Assembly (NCBI GenBank): GCA_905372355.1
Contig: CAJPOT010000005.1
Location: forward strand, 1 to 64,000
Direction: 5' to 3'
Length of the DNA stretch: 64,000 nt
Source: an uncultured Selenomonas sp.
GTDB taxonomy: Bacteria; Bacillota; Negativicutes; Selenomonadales; Selenomonadaceae
Shown here: piece after piece, positions 25,791 to 38,426 of the stretch
Position numbering within the stretch: position 1 is the first letter of the stretch
Layout: each line of letters starts with the position of its first letter
The notes under the pieces: generated by a model
What the model saw: only the letters and a program-made list of their open reading frames with translations
Told to the model about the DNA's origin: nothing
Databases searched by the model: none
Position numbers and translations under genes: made by a program

Positions 25791-27437
25791 ATGAAAAACA
25801 AGCTGCACCATACTTTGACGAGGGCGGTGCTCTTGGGGCTTCTCGCGAGCACGGCGGCGGCGCCGGCGTATGCCGCGTCTTCGCTGTCAAAGCCCGGGCA
25901 GGACATCGAAGGGACGCTGCCTGGGGCAGAGGCGGGCGTCGAGAACAACATGAAGAAGAATACAGCGACGAACGAAGTGAAGTTCCTCGTGAAGAACATC
26001 CAGCTTGACGTCGAGGACGAGATCAAGTTCAACAATGCCGAGATTCGTGACATTCTCTTAGCGCGCATTGGCAAGGAGACGACGCTCGCGGGACTCAACG
26101 ACCTGCAGGATCAGATCACGGCGTACTGCCGCAGTCATGGCTATCCGGCTGCCGCCGCCTACCTGCCCGCGCAGGAGTCCGAGGACGGCAATGTCATCAT
26201 CAAGGTCATTCCTGGCCGTTACGGTGATGTGAAGCTCGACAACAAGAGCCGATTCAAGGATGCAGCGGCTCAGGGCTTCCTCGCGGGGCTAAAGAAGGGC
26301 GAGATCATCCGCACGAAGGATCTTGAGACGGCTCTTTACACGATCAGCGACTTCAGCGGAGCGCGTGCCGTCGGCACGCTCAGTGCGGGAAAATCGTTCG
26401 GAACGAGCGACGTGACTGTGCACATTGAGGATGGCAAACCGTCCTCGACCATCGTCTACGCCGAGAACTATGGCAGCGAGGCTACGGGACGCTACCGCTA
26501 CGGCGCACAGCATTCGATCTACAACGTCGACGGCATGGGATCGAAGGTCAATGTCGGCGCCTTGATTTCCAACAAGTCGCTGCACAATTACTATGTGAAC
26601 TACGAAGCGCTTGTAGGGCACGGCGGCACGTCGCTCGGTATCGGCTACAGCCGCATGGACTATGAGGTCGGCGGACCTCTGAAGCGTCTGGGAGCGCATG
26701 GCACGGCGGATACGATCAGCGTCTATGGCAGCCGCCCTATCTACCATACGACGGATGAAAAGCTCGCCCTTACCTACGGCTATGATTATCGCAGCCTCAA
26801 GGATGATATGGACGCTTTCGGCGGCATGGCGGACAGCAAGAAGCACTCGCACGATATCCATGCCGGCGTAGAAGGCTTTTGGCGTGACCGCAAGAGCGGC
26901 CTTTCGCTGAACTACAATTTCGTGCTGACAGCAGGCAATGTTACGGCGGATTCGTGGTATGCAAAGAAACTGGCGAAAAGTGCGGGAACAGACGGTGGCT
27001 TCACGAAGGCGGAGGCAAAGGTCACAGCCGTTCAGTCGCTTGGCAAGCAGGCGGATGTCATGGTAAAACTGTCAGGTCAGGCGGCATCGAAGAATCTCGA
27101 TAGTTCCGAACAGATGTATTTGGGCGGTGCTAATGCCGTACGCGCCTATCCGCAGGGCACAGGCACGGGGGATAAAGGGATACTCGGCACGATTGAGTTC
27201 CGTTACTACACCAATGTGCCAGGGCTTGTCGCGAGTACCTACCTCGACGCAGGCCGCAGTTCGTTTGACGGCAGCACGACGACGCTGAAAGGGTGGGGTG
27301 TCGGTCTCGCCTACAATGCGCCCGACTGGTTCGCGCGCATCGACTATGCACGTCGCATCGGCTTGGGGAGATCACTCAACGAAACCATATCGGCGGATCG
27401 CGGTCGTTTCTGGTTCCTTGCGGGCAAGATCTGGTAA
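25791..27437 (+). CDS. TpsB/FhaC-like outer-membrane barrel protein
   Basis: 548 residues. Signal peptide with hydrophobic core AVLLGLLASTAAAPAYA, cleavage near residue 29; a Lys/Asn-rich linker; a POTRA-type region (~60-145) with GLNDLQDQITAYCRSHGYPA and IKVIPGRYGDVKL; then a 16-strand-type barrel with YLGGANAVRAYPQG near 444-457 and terminal W. Strongly similar throughout to the gene at 1-1461. Only one clear POTRA-like unit is visible. Both copies are orphans: no haemagglutinin-like TpsA is nearby. A lone TpsB-like pore or a distant partner are both possible. Confidence 0.85.
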   Translation: MKNKLHHTLTRAVLLGLLASTAAAPAYAASSLSKPGQDIEGTLPGAEAGVENNMKKNTATNEVKFLVKNIQLDVEDEIKFNNAEIRDILLARIGKETTLAGLNDLQDQITAYCRSHGYPAAAAYLPAQESEDGNVIIKVIPGRYGDVKLDNKSRFKDAAAQGFLAGLKKGEIIRTKDLETALYTISDFSGARAVGTLSAGKSFGTSDVTVHIEDGKPSSTIVYAENYGSEATGRYRYGAQHSIYNVDGMGSKVNVGALISNKSLHNYYVNYEALVGHGGTSLGIGYSRMDYEVGGPLKRLGAHGTADTISVYGSRPIYHTTDEKLALTYGYDYRSLKDDMDAFGGMADSKKHSHDIHAGVEGFWRDRKSGLSLNYNFVLTAGNVTADSWYAKKLAKSAGTDGGFTKAEAKVTAVQSLGKQADVMVKLSGQAASKNLDSSEQMYLGGANAVRAYPQGTGTGDKGILGTIEFRYYTNVPGLVASTYLDAGRSSFDGSTTTLKGWGVGLAYNAPDWFARIDYARRIGLGRSLNETISADRGRFWFLAGKIW

Positions 27438-27457
27438 TGGCGAAAAATACATAAGGC

Positions 27458-27503
27458 AGGCTGCCGCACGAAGCAAGGATGGGCTTCGTGCGGCAGCCTT
27501 TTT
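27458..27503 (+). terminator. Very strong terminator after the TpsB-like gene
   Basis: 17-bp perfect stem, 27458-27474 with 27483-27499, then TTTTT. Confidence 0.9.
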
Positions 27504-27621
27504 GTATGGGAGGCTCTCGTGGGACATGAGCAAGGTTATTCTGATCGAGGCACGATTCTTCTGATTTGTGCAAAGAGAAGATAAAATAATAAAAGGGCTT
27601 CAACTTCCGCCGCCTTTCCGA

Positions 27622-27627
27622 TATAAT
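27622..27627 (+). promoter_or_regulatory. Probable -10 element of uvrA
   Basis: TATAAT at 27622-27627, with a weak -35 TTCAAC at 27599-27604 (17-nt spacer), 33 nt before the uvrA start. No LexA-type box is apparent. Confidence 0.5.
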
Positions 27628-27659
27628 AGGGGGAAGCAGCAAACGGAGGAAAATACTTT

Positions 27660-30496
<2,837 letters not shown>

Positions 30497-30500
<4 letters not shown>

Positions 30501-31831
30501 ATCGATTGAAGAAGAAGGATCTTTTGACTTTGGGCTTCATGATGTTCTCCGTCTTTTTCGGGGCGGGAAACCTCATCTTTCCGCCTGCCTTGGGACAGGC
30601 GGCGGGGACGAACACGCTGCCTGCCATGCTCGGCTTCATGACGACGGGCGTCGGTCTGCCGCTCCTTGGCATCATGGCGATCGCTCTCGCGGGCGGCGAA
30701 TATGTGCAGCTTCTGAAGAGGCGCACGTTTCCCTGGTTTGCGACGGCGCTTCTCGTCATCCTCTACCTCATCATAGGGCCGTTGTTCGCCATGCCGAGGA
30801 CGGGCGCCGTCTCGTTTGAGATCGGCATTCGTCCCTTCGTCGGTGCGGGCGATGTCACGCTTCCGCAAGTCATCTACACGGCGCTTTTCTTTGGCGCATC
30901 GTACTATTTGTCGCTCAATCCGAACAAGCTCATCGACCGCGTGGGCAAGATGCTTACGCCCGCGCTGCTCGTCGTTCTTGTGATCCTCTTTTTGCGTACC
31001 TTCTGGTCGCCGATGGGGGAGGTGCTCGCTCCGACGGGCGTTTACCTGGAATCGCCCTATGCGCAGGGATTCCAGGACGGCTATCAGACGATGGATCTCC
31101 TCGCGACCATCGCCATCGGCGCGCTCGTTGTCAATGCCGTGCGCTATCGTGGCGTGACCGACACGCGCACCATCGGCAAGGCATGCCTCGCAGCCGGTTT
31201 CATCACCGTATTCCTCATGGCCTGCGTTTACGGCTCCTTGGCCTATCTCGGAGCGACGAGCGCGACGGTTCTCGGACATTCGGAGAACGGCGGCCAGCTG
31301 CTCGCCGAAGCCGTGCGCATCTTCTTCGGCGCGGCGGGCAACGTGCTCCTCGCGCTCATCATCATCCTCGCATGCATCACGACGTGCTGCGGCATCACAT
31401 CGAGCGCCGCCATGTTCTTCCACAAGCTCTTCAAGAAGAAGATCTCCTACGAGCGCCTGCTGCTCTTTTCCATCCTCTTCAGCTTCGGCGCGTCGAACAT
31501 CGGCCTCACGCAGATCATTGCGCTCGCCGTGCCCTTCCTCGTGGCGATCTATCCGCTCGTCATCGTCTTCGTCATCCTCTCGCTCTTCGATCGCTTCATT
31601 GGCTGGCGAAAGAGCATCTACCAGGGCGCGATTCTTTTCACGCTCGTCTTTTCGCTGACGGACGCGATGCATGCCGCAGGCTTCGGCTCTGCCGCCCTCT
31701 ATGAAATGCTTGCCGCGCATGTTCCGTTCTACGGCGTCATGATGGGCTGGGTCTGCCCGGCGCTCGCCGGAGCGGTCTTAGGATTCATCATCTCGCTCGG
31801 GCAGAAAGCGCCGGCGCCGAAGGAAGCGTAG
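30497..31831 (+). CDS. brnQ: Branched-chain amino acid:cation symporter, BrnQ/LIVCS family
   Basis: 444 residues, about 12 membrane helices. Starts with [23 protein letters not shown], the family's conserved first helix, and contains [15 protein letters not shown]. Imports Leu, Ile and Val with Na+ or H+. Coupled to uvrA by an ATGA overlap, an odd functional pairing that is probably incidental. Confidence 0.93.
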
Positions 31832-31854
31832 TGAGCACATGCGGGATGCCGCCG

Positions 31855-31900
31855 CACATGAAAAGAACCCGACGGATGGCCGTCGGGTTCTTTTCATGTG
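31855..31900. terminator. Long symmetric terminator between brnQ and accC
   Basis: 21-bp perfect stem, 31855-31875 with 31880-31900, containing AAAAG/CTTTT so that it works for both convergent genes. Confidence 0.85.
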
Positions 31901-31906
31901 CAGGTC

Positions 31907-33313
<1,407 letters not shown>

Positions 33314-33334
33314 GATACAGCCTCCTGATTCATA

Positions 33335-34330
33335 TTATCCTTTGAGTCCCGATCCTGTCAGTGGCACGACGACGCGATAGTTGTCGGGTTTTGCCGTACC
33401 GAAGATTTGCATGGCGCCGGCGAGAGCTGCGGCGCTTGTCGTTTCCACATAGATGCCTCGGCGTCCGAGCATTTCTTTGCACTTCACGATTTCTTCATCT
33501 TCAACGATAAGGACGTCACCGCCGCTGTTCGTGACGGCAGCGAGCATATCGTGCAAACGTTTGGGTGTTTCGATGCGGATCGATTCGGCAATTGTTTCCG
33601 TCTTTGGGCTCGCCGGTATCTTGTTGAACGCCTCGTAGAGCGGTGCACAGTTCTTGCTCTGCACGGGCACGAGGCGTGGCAGGCGGCCGATCTCGATGAA
33701 GCCGTAGTAAAGACCTAAGAGCATCGTGCCGTTACCGACGGGCAGGAAGATGTACTCGGGCACACTCTCGCCGAGCTGTTCATAAATCTCGTATGCCATC
33801 GCCTTCATGCCCTCGAAGAAGAGCGGATTGTAGACATGCGAAGCATAGTAGGCGTCGCCGAGGTTTTCCTTGACCGCCTGACACGCGCCCATGCGGCCGC
33901 CTTCGGTCTTGACGATCTTCGCGCCGTAGGCGGCAATCTGACGCAGTTTGTCGGGCGACGTCTCCTTTGGCACATAGACTGTGCAGTCGATGCCCGCTGC
34001 CGCTGCGTGCGCTGCGATGGAGGCGCCGGCGTTGCCTGCTGAATCGAGCGCGATCTTCTCAATGCCGACGTGGTGGATCTCATTGATCAGCGTGTAGGCT
34101 CCGCGATCCTTGAAGGAGCCAGTCGGCAGAAGGTTCTCTGTCTTCAGCAGATACTCTATGCCGTCAATCTTGATGCTCAGAAGATCGGTGTGCATGTGTC
34201 CGATCGTGACGTCATGCACCGTTTCTTCGTTTGCCGCCTTGTTCAGATGGAACATGCCGCCGCATTCGCAGCGGTAGTTCATCGAGCTGATGGGATATTT
34301 TTTTTTGCATTTCTCGCAGTAAAAATACAC
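33335..34330 (-). CDS. Threonine synthase-like PLP-dependent enzyme
   Basis: 331 residues. N-terminal Cys4 ribbon (CEKC at 6-9, CEC at 22-24), then the fold-type II PLP domain: LLPTGSFKDRGA holds the Schiff-base lysine, DSAGNAGASIAAHAAA the substrate loop and LPVGNGTMLLG the phosphate loop. Closest to threonine synthase in order and motifs, but short; a lyase or dehydratase of the same fold is possible. First gene of the pair with accC. Confidence 0.75.
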   Translation of the reverse strand: MYFYCEKCKKKYPISSMNYRCECGGMFHLNKAANEETVHDVTIGHMHTDLLSIKIDGIEYLLKTENLLPTGSFKDRGAYTLINEIHHVGIEKIALDSAGNAGASIAAHAAAAGIDCTVYVPKETSPDKLRQIAAYGAKIVKTEGGRMGACQAVKENLGDAYYASHVYNPLFFEGMKAMAYEIYEQLGESVPEYIFLPVGNGTMLLGLYYGFIEIGRLPRLVPVQSKNCAPLYEAFNKIPASPKTETIAESIRIETPKRLHDMLAAVTNSGGDVLIVEDEEIVKCKEMLGRRGIYVETTSAAALAGAMQIFGTAKPDNYRVVVPLTGSGLKG

Positions 34331-34507
34331 GGAGCATCCCGCCTTTCGTCATGGCATATGATTTCCCTTTGTTTAGTATTTTGTCGTCATGAATATATTC
34401 GCGTTTTCCTGCGCATTTCCTTTTCTTATGTAAATTTTCCTGCATCTCAATTGAAAGTTTTAAGAGAAAAATAAGGACAGCTTTGTGTTTCTCCAGAGAA
34501 AATGTGG

Positions 34508-34671
34508 TTGGCAAAGGAGAAGAAATGATGTATGATAGCATGTGAGAGGTTTTTATGACCTTTGTTTTTACTGCAGGGACGGCTTTTTTGATAGATATAA
34601 GAAGAACGAGGAGGGGCGGCCCTCTTTTTCTTTTCCGCCGGCCGTGCAAACGGCCTTCTTAGGAGAGGATT
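34508..34671 (+). promoter_or_regulatory. Promoter and attenuator-like leader of the guanylate-kinase-like gene
   Basis: TTGGCA at 34508-34513, 17-nt spacer, TATGAT at 34531-34536; start near 34543. Within the ~130-nt leader, GAGGG (34611-34615) pairs with CCCTC (34620-34624) and is followed by TTTTTCTTTT, a small intrinsic terminator. A second pairing, GGCCGTGCAAACGGCC at 34640-34655, lies just before the ribosome site. This suggests conditional read-through. The upstream stretch 34331-34507 holds the minus-strand gene's promoter region and nothing else clear. Confidence 0.5.
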
Positions 34672-35256
34672 ATGACAAATAAGATTTATGCGCTGGTCGG
34701 GCCGCACGCTTCGGGCAAGACGGTGCTGATCGGCAAACTTATGCAGATGGGGATTCATTACATTCCTTTATATACGACGCGGAAACCAGGAAAAATCGAT
34801 TCCGATACGAGATTTTACCGCTTTGTCGGCAAGGCGGAGTTCTTCAAGCAGGAATTCATTGTGCACGTCACATATAAGGGTGACTATTATGGCGTCTTAA
34901 AAAAAGACGTTCTTTCGGCGTTGCAGGAGCATAAGATCAGCCTTGTGATGTTGGAGGCGAATGGCGTCAAGCAGCTCGCGCGCCTTTTGAAAGAGAATTT
35001 CGAGACGATTTTCCTCATGGTCGACTATGTGACGCTCGTCGAGCGCATGATTCGTCTCGGACATAAAAATAGTGAGATAAAGTATCATTTGGAATATGCG
35101 GAAAACAACAGTGAGTTTGACAACTGGAAGGACGCTACGCATGTCGTGAAGATCCGGAATGTGGCGAATCCGGGGACGGCGTTTGATCAGATCCTGGCAA
35201 TCATGGGATTGATGCGCCTCCTGCCACCGGAGAAGCTCAAGGAATGCGTGCAATAA
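34672..35256 (+). CDS. Guanylate kinase-like P-loop protein
   Basis: 194 residues. P-loop GPHASGKTVL at residues 9-18, then YTTRKPGKIDSDTRFYRFV, matching the GMP-binding YTTR-P-G-x-DY region of guanylate kinase, and DYYGVLK in place of YYGT. It is divergent, and its base composition is lower in GC than its neighbours. It may be a second, specialised guanylate-kinase-like protein rather than the housekeeping Gmk. Own promoter, leader and terminator. Ribosome site AGGAGAGG. Confidence 0.7.
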   Translation: MTNKIYALVGPHASGKTVLIGKLMQMGIHYIPLYTTRKPGKIDSDTRFYRFVGKAEFFKQEFIVHVTYKGDYYGVLKKDVLSALQEHKISLVMLEANGVKQLARLLKENFETIFLMVDYVTLVERMIRLGHKNSEIKYHLEYAENNSEFDNWKDATHVVKIRNVANPGTAFDQILAIMGLMRLLPPEKLKECVQ

Positions 35257-35260
35257 AGGG

Positions 35261-35290
35261 GCAGCCTGCAAGGGCTGCTTCTTTATTTTA
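35261..35290 (+). terminator. Terminator of the guanylate-kinase-like gene
   Basis: GCAGCC at 35261-35266 pairs with GGCTGC at 35273-35278, then TTCTTTATTTT. Confidence 0.75.
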
Positions 35291-35339
35291 CAGAGAAATT
35301 TAGTCGACGGAAAATATTTCAAGATTTTTCAAAATATTA

Positions 35340-35981
35340 TTGACAACTTATAGGAGATGTTTTATAATAAAAGTGCAGATGGAAGGAGGCATCCCTCGCG
35401 AAGATGTTTGCAGAAAGAGGAGAAACTTTAGTATGCAGACTAGCAAAAATAGCAGAAAAGCTTAAGGTAAGCTGAAGGTTCAGGCATGAGGCGCATCGTG
35501 GAGGAGGAAGAGCGTATTCCGAGACTATGATGAACAAGCTCACGGAGAGAATCCAAAGGGCGGCAAGCCGTTGCAGTATGGCGGCAGGAAGCGGAACGAA
35601 TATTCATGAAGGGTTGAGGGGCGCTTGCGGAACTGATGTAAGGCAAGACGCAAGTGCCGAAGAATCCACGGATACGATCCGTGCGTCAAGGCGGAAGCTC
35701 ATGCAGCTGCGAAGAACAATGCATGAGTTTGACGCAGAAGAAGAGCAGTTCCGATCAATTCCGAGTCCGAGTAGAAGAATCATGCGCAGGAAAAGCAGGG
35801 CACATAATGCCGATACCGCTTGACTGTTGAAAGAGAGCGCCAGAGAGTGCATCTCCATGCGGCAGGGCAAAGGCTTCATGGCTTCGGTGAAACTTGGGGA
35901 ATCTGCGGGGGTCGACTTTCAAACAAAAAGGGAACTGGTGCATAAGTTAAGTTCAGCTTATGCACCAGTTCCCTTTTTGTC
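35340..35981 (+). ncRNA. Candidate large structured non-coding RNA, ~600 nt
   Basis: A near-perfect promoter (TTGACA 35340-35345, 17-nt spacer, TATAAT 35363-35368) fires at about 35375 and a 20-bp terminator hairpin (35927-35946 with 35957-35976, then TTTTT) ends it. Between them no frame has a ribosome site and resembles a known protein; the longest, 98 codons from 35527, lacks one. Instead there are clean hairpins: 35459-35473 (AGCTTA/TAAGCT), 35561-35570, 35642-35658, 35667-35683 (CACGGAT/ATCCGTG), and a nested pair 35683-35689/35729-35735 around 35698-35705/35720-35727. GCAGAT at the predicted 5' end (35375-35380) pairs with ATCTGC at 35901-35906 to close the domain. The length is in the range of ROOL or OLE RNAs; I cannot assign it. 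Confidence 0.65.
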
Positions 35982-36075
35982 GTCAATCGTGCTGCGACCG
36001 TTGCTCTTGAGCCTTCGTTAAGGGGGACGGCATAGATGTGTAAAGAGGGAGGGCGGGGAATTTATCTGTGCAGGT

Positions 36076-36945
36076 TTAATGGCCGCTTTTCTTGAATCTC
36101 CCGCCTACGATGTCGTGGACGGCGTTGATCGTTACGAAGGCGCTTTCGTCGATGCTGAGGACGGTTTCCTTGAGTTTGTTGACTTCGAGGCGCGTGACGA
36201 CGGAGTAGAGAACCTTTTTTTCCTCGCCCGTGTAGCCGCCTTCGCCGTAGAGGAGGGTGACGCCGCGTCCCAATCGCTCGGCGAGGGCAACATTGATTTT
36301 GTCCGGTTCGTTCGTGACGATCATGACGGCGTAGGATTCGTCAAGCCCTTGCACGACGACGTCGATCATCTTGGCGATGACGAAGTAGGCGACGAGCGAG
36401 TACATCGCCTTGTCCCAGCCGAAGAGAAGACCGGCGCCTGAAAGGATGAAAAGGTTGATGAACATGACGACTTCGCCGACGGAGAATACGGATTTCTTGT
36501 CGAGGATGATGGCGACGATCTCCGTGCCGTCGAGCGAGCCGCCCGAGCGAATGATGAGACCGACGCCGAGACCGACGATGATGCCGCCGAAGATGGCGGC
36601 GAGGAAAAAATCCTGCGTGACGGTCGGGAACGGTGCGAAGTAGGCCGACCATAGAGAGAGGAGGGCGATGGCGGTCAAGGTGGCGAGGGCGAAGGCTTTG
36701 CCAATCTGCTTGTAGCCGAGGTAGAGGAACGGGAGGTTGAAGAGGATGAGAAAGACGCCCAGAGGCTGCTCTGTGATGGCATGAGCCATGATGGAGAGGC
36801 CGACGACACCGCCGTCGATGATGTTGTTCGGGATGAGGAAGAGCTCAAGGCCGACGGCCGTGATGACGGCGCCGATGAAGATCGTCACATATTTTTGCAT
36901 CAGGGCGAGCAGGTGCTTCTTGCGACTTTTCTTTTCTTTTTCCAT
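36076..36945 (-). CDS. yitT: YitT family membrane protein
   Basis: 289 residues. Five or six membrane helices in the first ~195 residues (ITAVGLELFLIPNNIIDGGVV, then IIVGLGVGLIIRSGGSLDG), followed by a cytoplasmic DUF2179 domain (VMIVTNEPDKINVALAERLG...TLLYGEGGYTG). Function unknown; common in Firmicutes, often several paralogues per genome. Confidence 0.88.
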   Translation of the reverse strand: MEKEKKSRKKHLLALMQKYVTIFIGAVITAVGLELFLIPNNIIDGGVVGLSIMAHAITEQPLGVFLILFNLPFLYLGYKQIGKAFALATLTAIALLSLWSAYFAPFPTVTQDFFLAAIFGGIIVGLGVGLIIRSGGSLDGTEIVAIILDKKSVFSVGEVVMFINLFILSGAGLLFGWDKAMYSLVAYFVIAKMIDVVVQGLDESYAVMIVTNEPDKINVALAERLGRGVTLLYGEGGYTGEEKKVLYSVVTRLEVNKLKETVLSIDESAFVTINAVHDIVGGRFKKSGH

Positions 36946-37010
36946 AAAGCAGATCCTTTCGTACAGCCGGACGCTTCCTCAAGGAAGCGGATTCAGTCAA
37001 TGACTCTTTC

Positions 37011-37039
37011 ATTATACGGAAAAACGGGGAGTTTGTCAC
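37011..37039 (-). promoter_or_regulatory. Promoter of yitT
   Basis: Minus strand GTGACA (plus 37034-37039), 17-nt spacer, TATAAT (plus 37011-37016). The leader carries an 8-bp hairpin CGCTTCCT/AGGAAGCG (plus 36972-36989). Confidence 0.65.
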
Positions 37040-37078
37040 GGAACACTTGAATTTCAAGGCTTTCCGACAGTCGGAGTA

Positions 37079-37296
37079 TGCTATACTCAATGTGTTGCCG
37101 CCCCCAGACATGGCAATGGAAAGGGGGTGCGTCAAGGATGTTACTCTCGTTTATGCTCTCCGTTTTGGCGGGGATAGTCTGCCACTATCTGTGCAAATGG
37201 TTTGACGGTTGAGAGCAACGGCAACAAGCCTAGGCGTTAGTCCCTGCCTGCAATATGGGAACAGAAAAGCCCCCAAGCTGCAACTTGGGGGCTTTT
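37079..37296 (+). ncRNA. par-like RNA I: toxin mRNA with SD-sequestering 5' stem and shared terminator
   Basis: Extended -10 (TGC-TATACT, 37079-37087) predicts a start near 37094. CGCCCCC at 37099-37105 pairs with GGGGGTG at 37123-37129, hiding the ribosome site of the 24-residue toxin. The message ends at the symmetric terminator 37265-37277/37284-37296 (AAAAG...CTTTT), giving ~200 nt. Two direct repeats shared with RNA II flank the start codon: GTGCGTC at 37127-37133 and TACTCTCGTTT at 37142-37152. Confidence 0.7.
37138..37212 (+). CDS. Fst-like type I toxin, 24-residue membrane peptide
   Basis: Sequence pattern: hydrophobic helix LLSFMLSVLAGIVCHYLC followed by KWFDG. Like the Fst/Ldr family it is a single membrane helix with a small-residue/Gly motif near its start (here AG) and a Trp plus charged residues at the C-terminal end. 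Ribosome site AAGGGGG at 37121-37127. Such peptides insert into the membrane and stop growth when the antitoxin RNA is lost. It is too short for ordinary gene calling. Confidence 0.65.
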   Translation: MLLSFMLSVLAGIVCHYLCKWFDG

Positions 37297-37338
37297 CGCG
37301 TGCGCCTAATGCTACTCTCGTTTGCCACCCATAGTATA
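37265..37338 (-). ncRNA. par-like RNA II: antitoxin RNA convergent with the toxin mRNA
   Basis: Minus-strand promoter: TTGCAT (about plus 37357-37362), 18-nt spacer, TGC-TATACT with the -10 at plus 37333-37338; start near 37326. The ~62-nt RNA contains complements of both direct repeats (plus 37313-37323 TACTCTCGTTT and 37300-37306 GTGCGCC) and ends in the terminator it shares with RNA I. It can therefore pair with the toxin start region and the terminator loop, as RNA II does in pAD1 par. Confidence 0.65.
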
Positions 37339-37492
37339 GCATATTTGGTTGTTTGTATGCAAGCTAAACCCGTCGAAATCAAGGGGTAAATTTACCTGTA
37401 CGGAAAAAATAGGAGACGTGCAAATTTTATTTGACAACGGGTGTTTCCTGTGATAGAATCACTTATGTTGATTGCGAGAGCGGTCGGCTTGT

Positions 37493-37570
37493 GACTCAGT
37501 AGCTCAGTTGGATCAGAGTATTTGACTACGAATCAAAGGGTCGGGGGTTCGAGTCCCTCCTGGGTCACCA
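37493..37570 (+). tRNA. tRNA-Arg (anticodon ACG)
   Basis: Acceptor GACTCAG (37493-37499) pairs with CTGGGTC (37560-37566); discriminator A, encoded CCA at 37568-37570. Anticodon stem TTTGA/TCAAA encloses CTACGAA, hence ACG, read as inosine after deamination. T arm GGGGGTTCGAGTCCCTC. D arm TAGCTCAG. Confidence 0.93.
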
Positions 37571-37582
37571 TTTTGAAGTTTT

Positions 37583-37609
37583 GCGCTGGCAGTAGCCGGC
37601 GCTTTTTTT
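37583..37609 (+). terminator. Terminator after tRNA-Arg
   Basis: GCGC-T-GGC (37583-37590) pairs with GCC-G-GCGC (37595-37602), then TTTTTTT. Confidence 0.85.
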
Positions 37610-37651
37610 GTGTGCAAGAGCGCTCGTCGTTCAAAATGCTTTATTAAGCGA

Positions 37652-37731
37652 CTTCATTTTAGCAGCGTTTCCTTAAAATTATGAAGATGCTTCATTTTCT
37701 GCTTTAAAAATGAAGGGGATTCATGTATAAT
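37652..37731 (+). promoter_or_regulatory. Promoter and probable operator of the TetR-nirJ operon
   Basis: TATAAT at 37726-37731. A palindrome CTTCATTTT-N8-AAAATGAAG (37690-37698 and 37707-37715) covers the -35 position, and a third half-site CTTCATTTT sits at 37652-37660; ATGAAG-ATG-CTTCAT overlaps at 37681-37695. This fits autorepression by the TetR protein encoded next. Confidence 0.6.
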
Positions 37732-37783
37732 AGGCAAGGAGAGTTGGAGTGTGCAGGAGACTCCTTGAGCGAGGAGGATTTGT

Positions 37784-38407
37784 ATGGAAGAAGATAAGAT
37801 CAGCCGCCGCGAGATGAAGAAGATTCAGTCGCGCAAGGCGATTCTCGATTCGGCGGCAAGCCTGTTTCAGAGTCGCGGGCTGGAAGATGTTGCGATTGCG
37901 GATATCATGAGCGGGGCGGATCTTGGCATCGGTACGTTTTACAATTACTTTGACTCCAAGGACGATGTCTTGATGGAACTTCTGGGGCGCATCATGAAGG
38001 AACTGGGAGAAAGGGTGCGCGTCCTGTCCGAGGAGCGTAGGCCCGTGACGGAAATCCTGCGCGAGCTGCTTCTGGCCGCCGCCAGACTTCTTGGGCAGAA
38101 TCGTTATGTGTTGCCGCTTTTCCTGCGTGCTGCACAGCAGGCGACCTTGCTGAAGCGCTCGGAGGCGAGCGTTTCGGCGCCGCCTTTCACGGTGCTTTTC
38201 ACACGCTTGGTTGAGGAAGGCCAAGCGAATGGCGAGTTCCGCCATGACATCCCGACGGCGATCATCTCAGAACTTTTCCACTCGCTGTTTCAAGCAGCGG
38301 CGTTCAGTAAATTGGAAATTCCCTTCGAGGAGAACGTGCGCCTGAAGCTTGGATTGATTCTCGACGGCATGCGCGTGATTGAAAAGCAGGAAGAGCAAAA
38401 GGAATGA
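37784..38407 (+). CDS. TetR/AcrR family transcriptional regulator
   Basis: 207 residues. N-terminal helix-turn-helix ILDSAASLFQSRGLEDVAIADIMSGADLGIGTFYNYFDSKDDVL (in two parts: IADIMSGADLGIG then TFYNYF, residues ~20-60) and a helical ligand domain. It lies 19 nt before the NirJ1-like gene, so it probably controls the heme-enzyme pair and itself. The ligand is unknown; a tetrapyrrole or heme would fit the context (inference). Confidence 0.9.
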   Translation: MEEDKISRREMKKIQSRKAILDSAASLFQSRGLEDVAIADIMSGADLGIGTFYNYFDSKDDVLMELLGRIMKELGERVRVLSEERRPVTEILRELLLAAARLLGQNRYVLPLFLRAAQQATLLKRSEASVSAPPFTVLFTRLVEEGQANGEFRHDIPTAIISELFHSLFQAAAFSKLEIPFEENVRLKLGLILDGMRVIEKQEEQKE

Positions 38408-38426
38408 ACGGGAGGATTTTTATTTC

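Noticed and set aside
35527..35823. 98-codon open frame in the 35.4-35.9 kb region
   Set aside because: No ribosome site, no recognisable family, and the interval is bracketed by a strong promoter and terminator with many hairpins, so a non-coding RNA explains it better.
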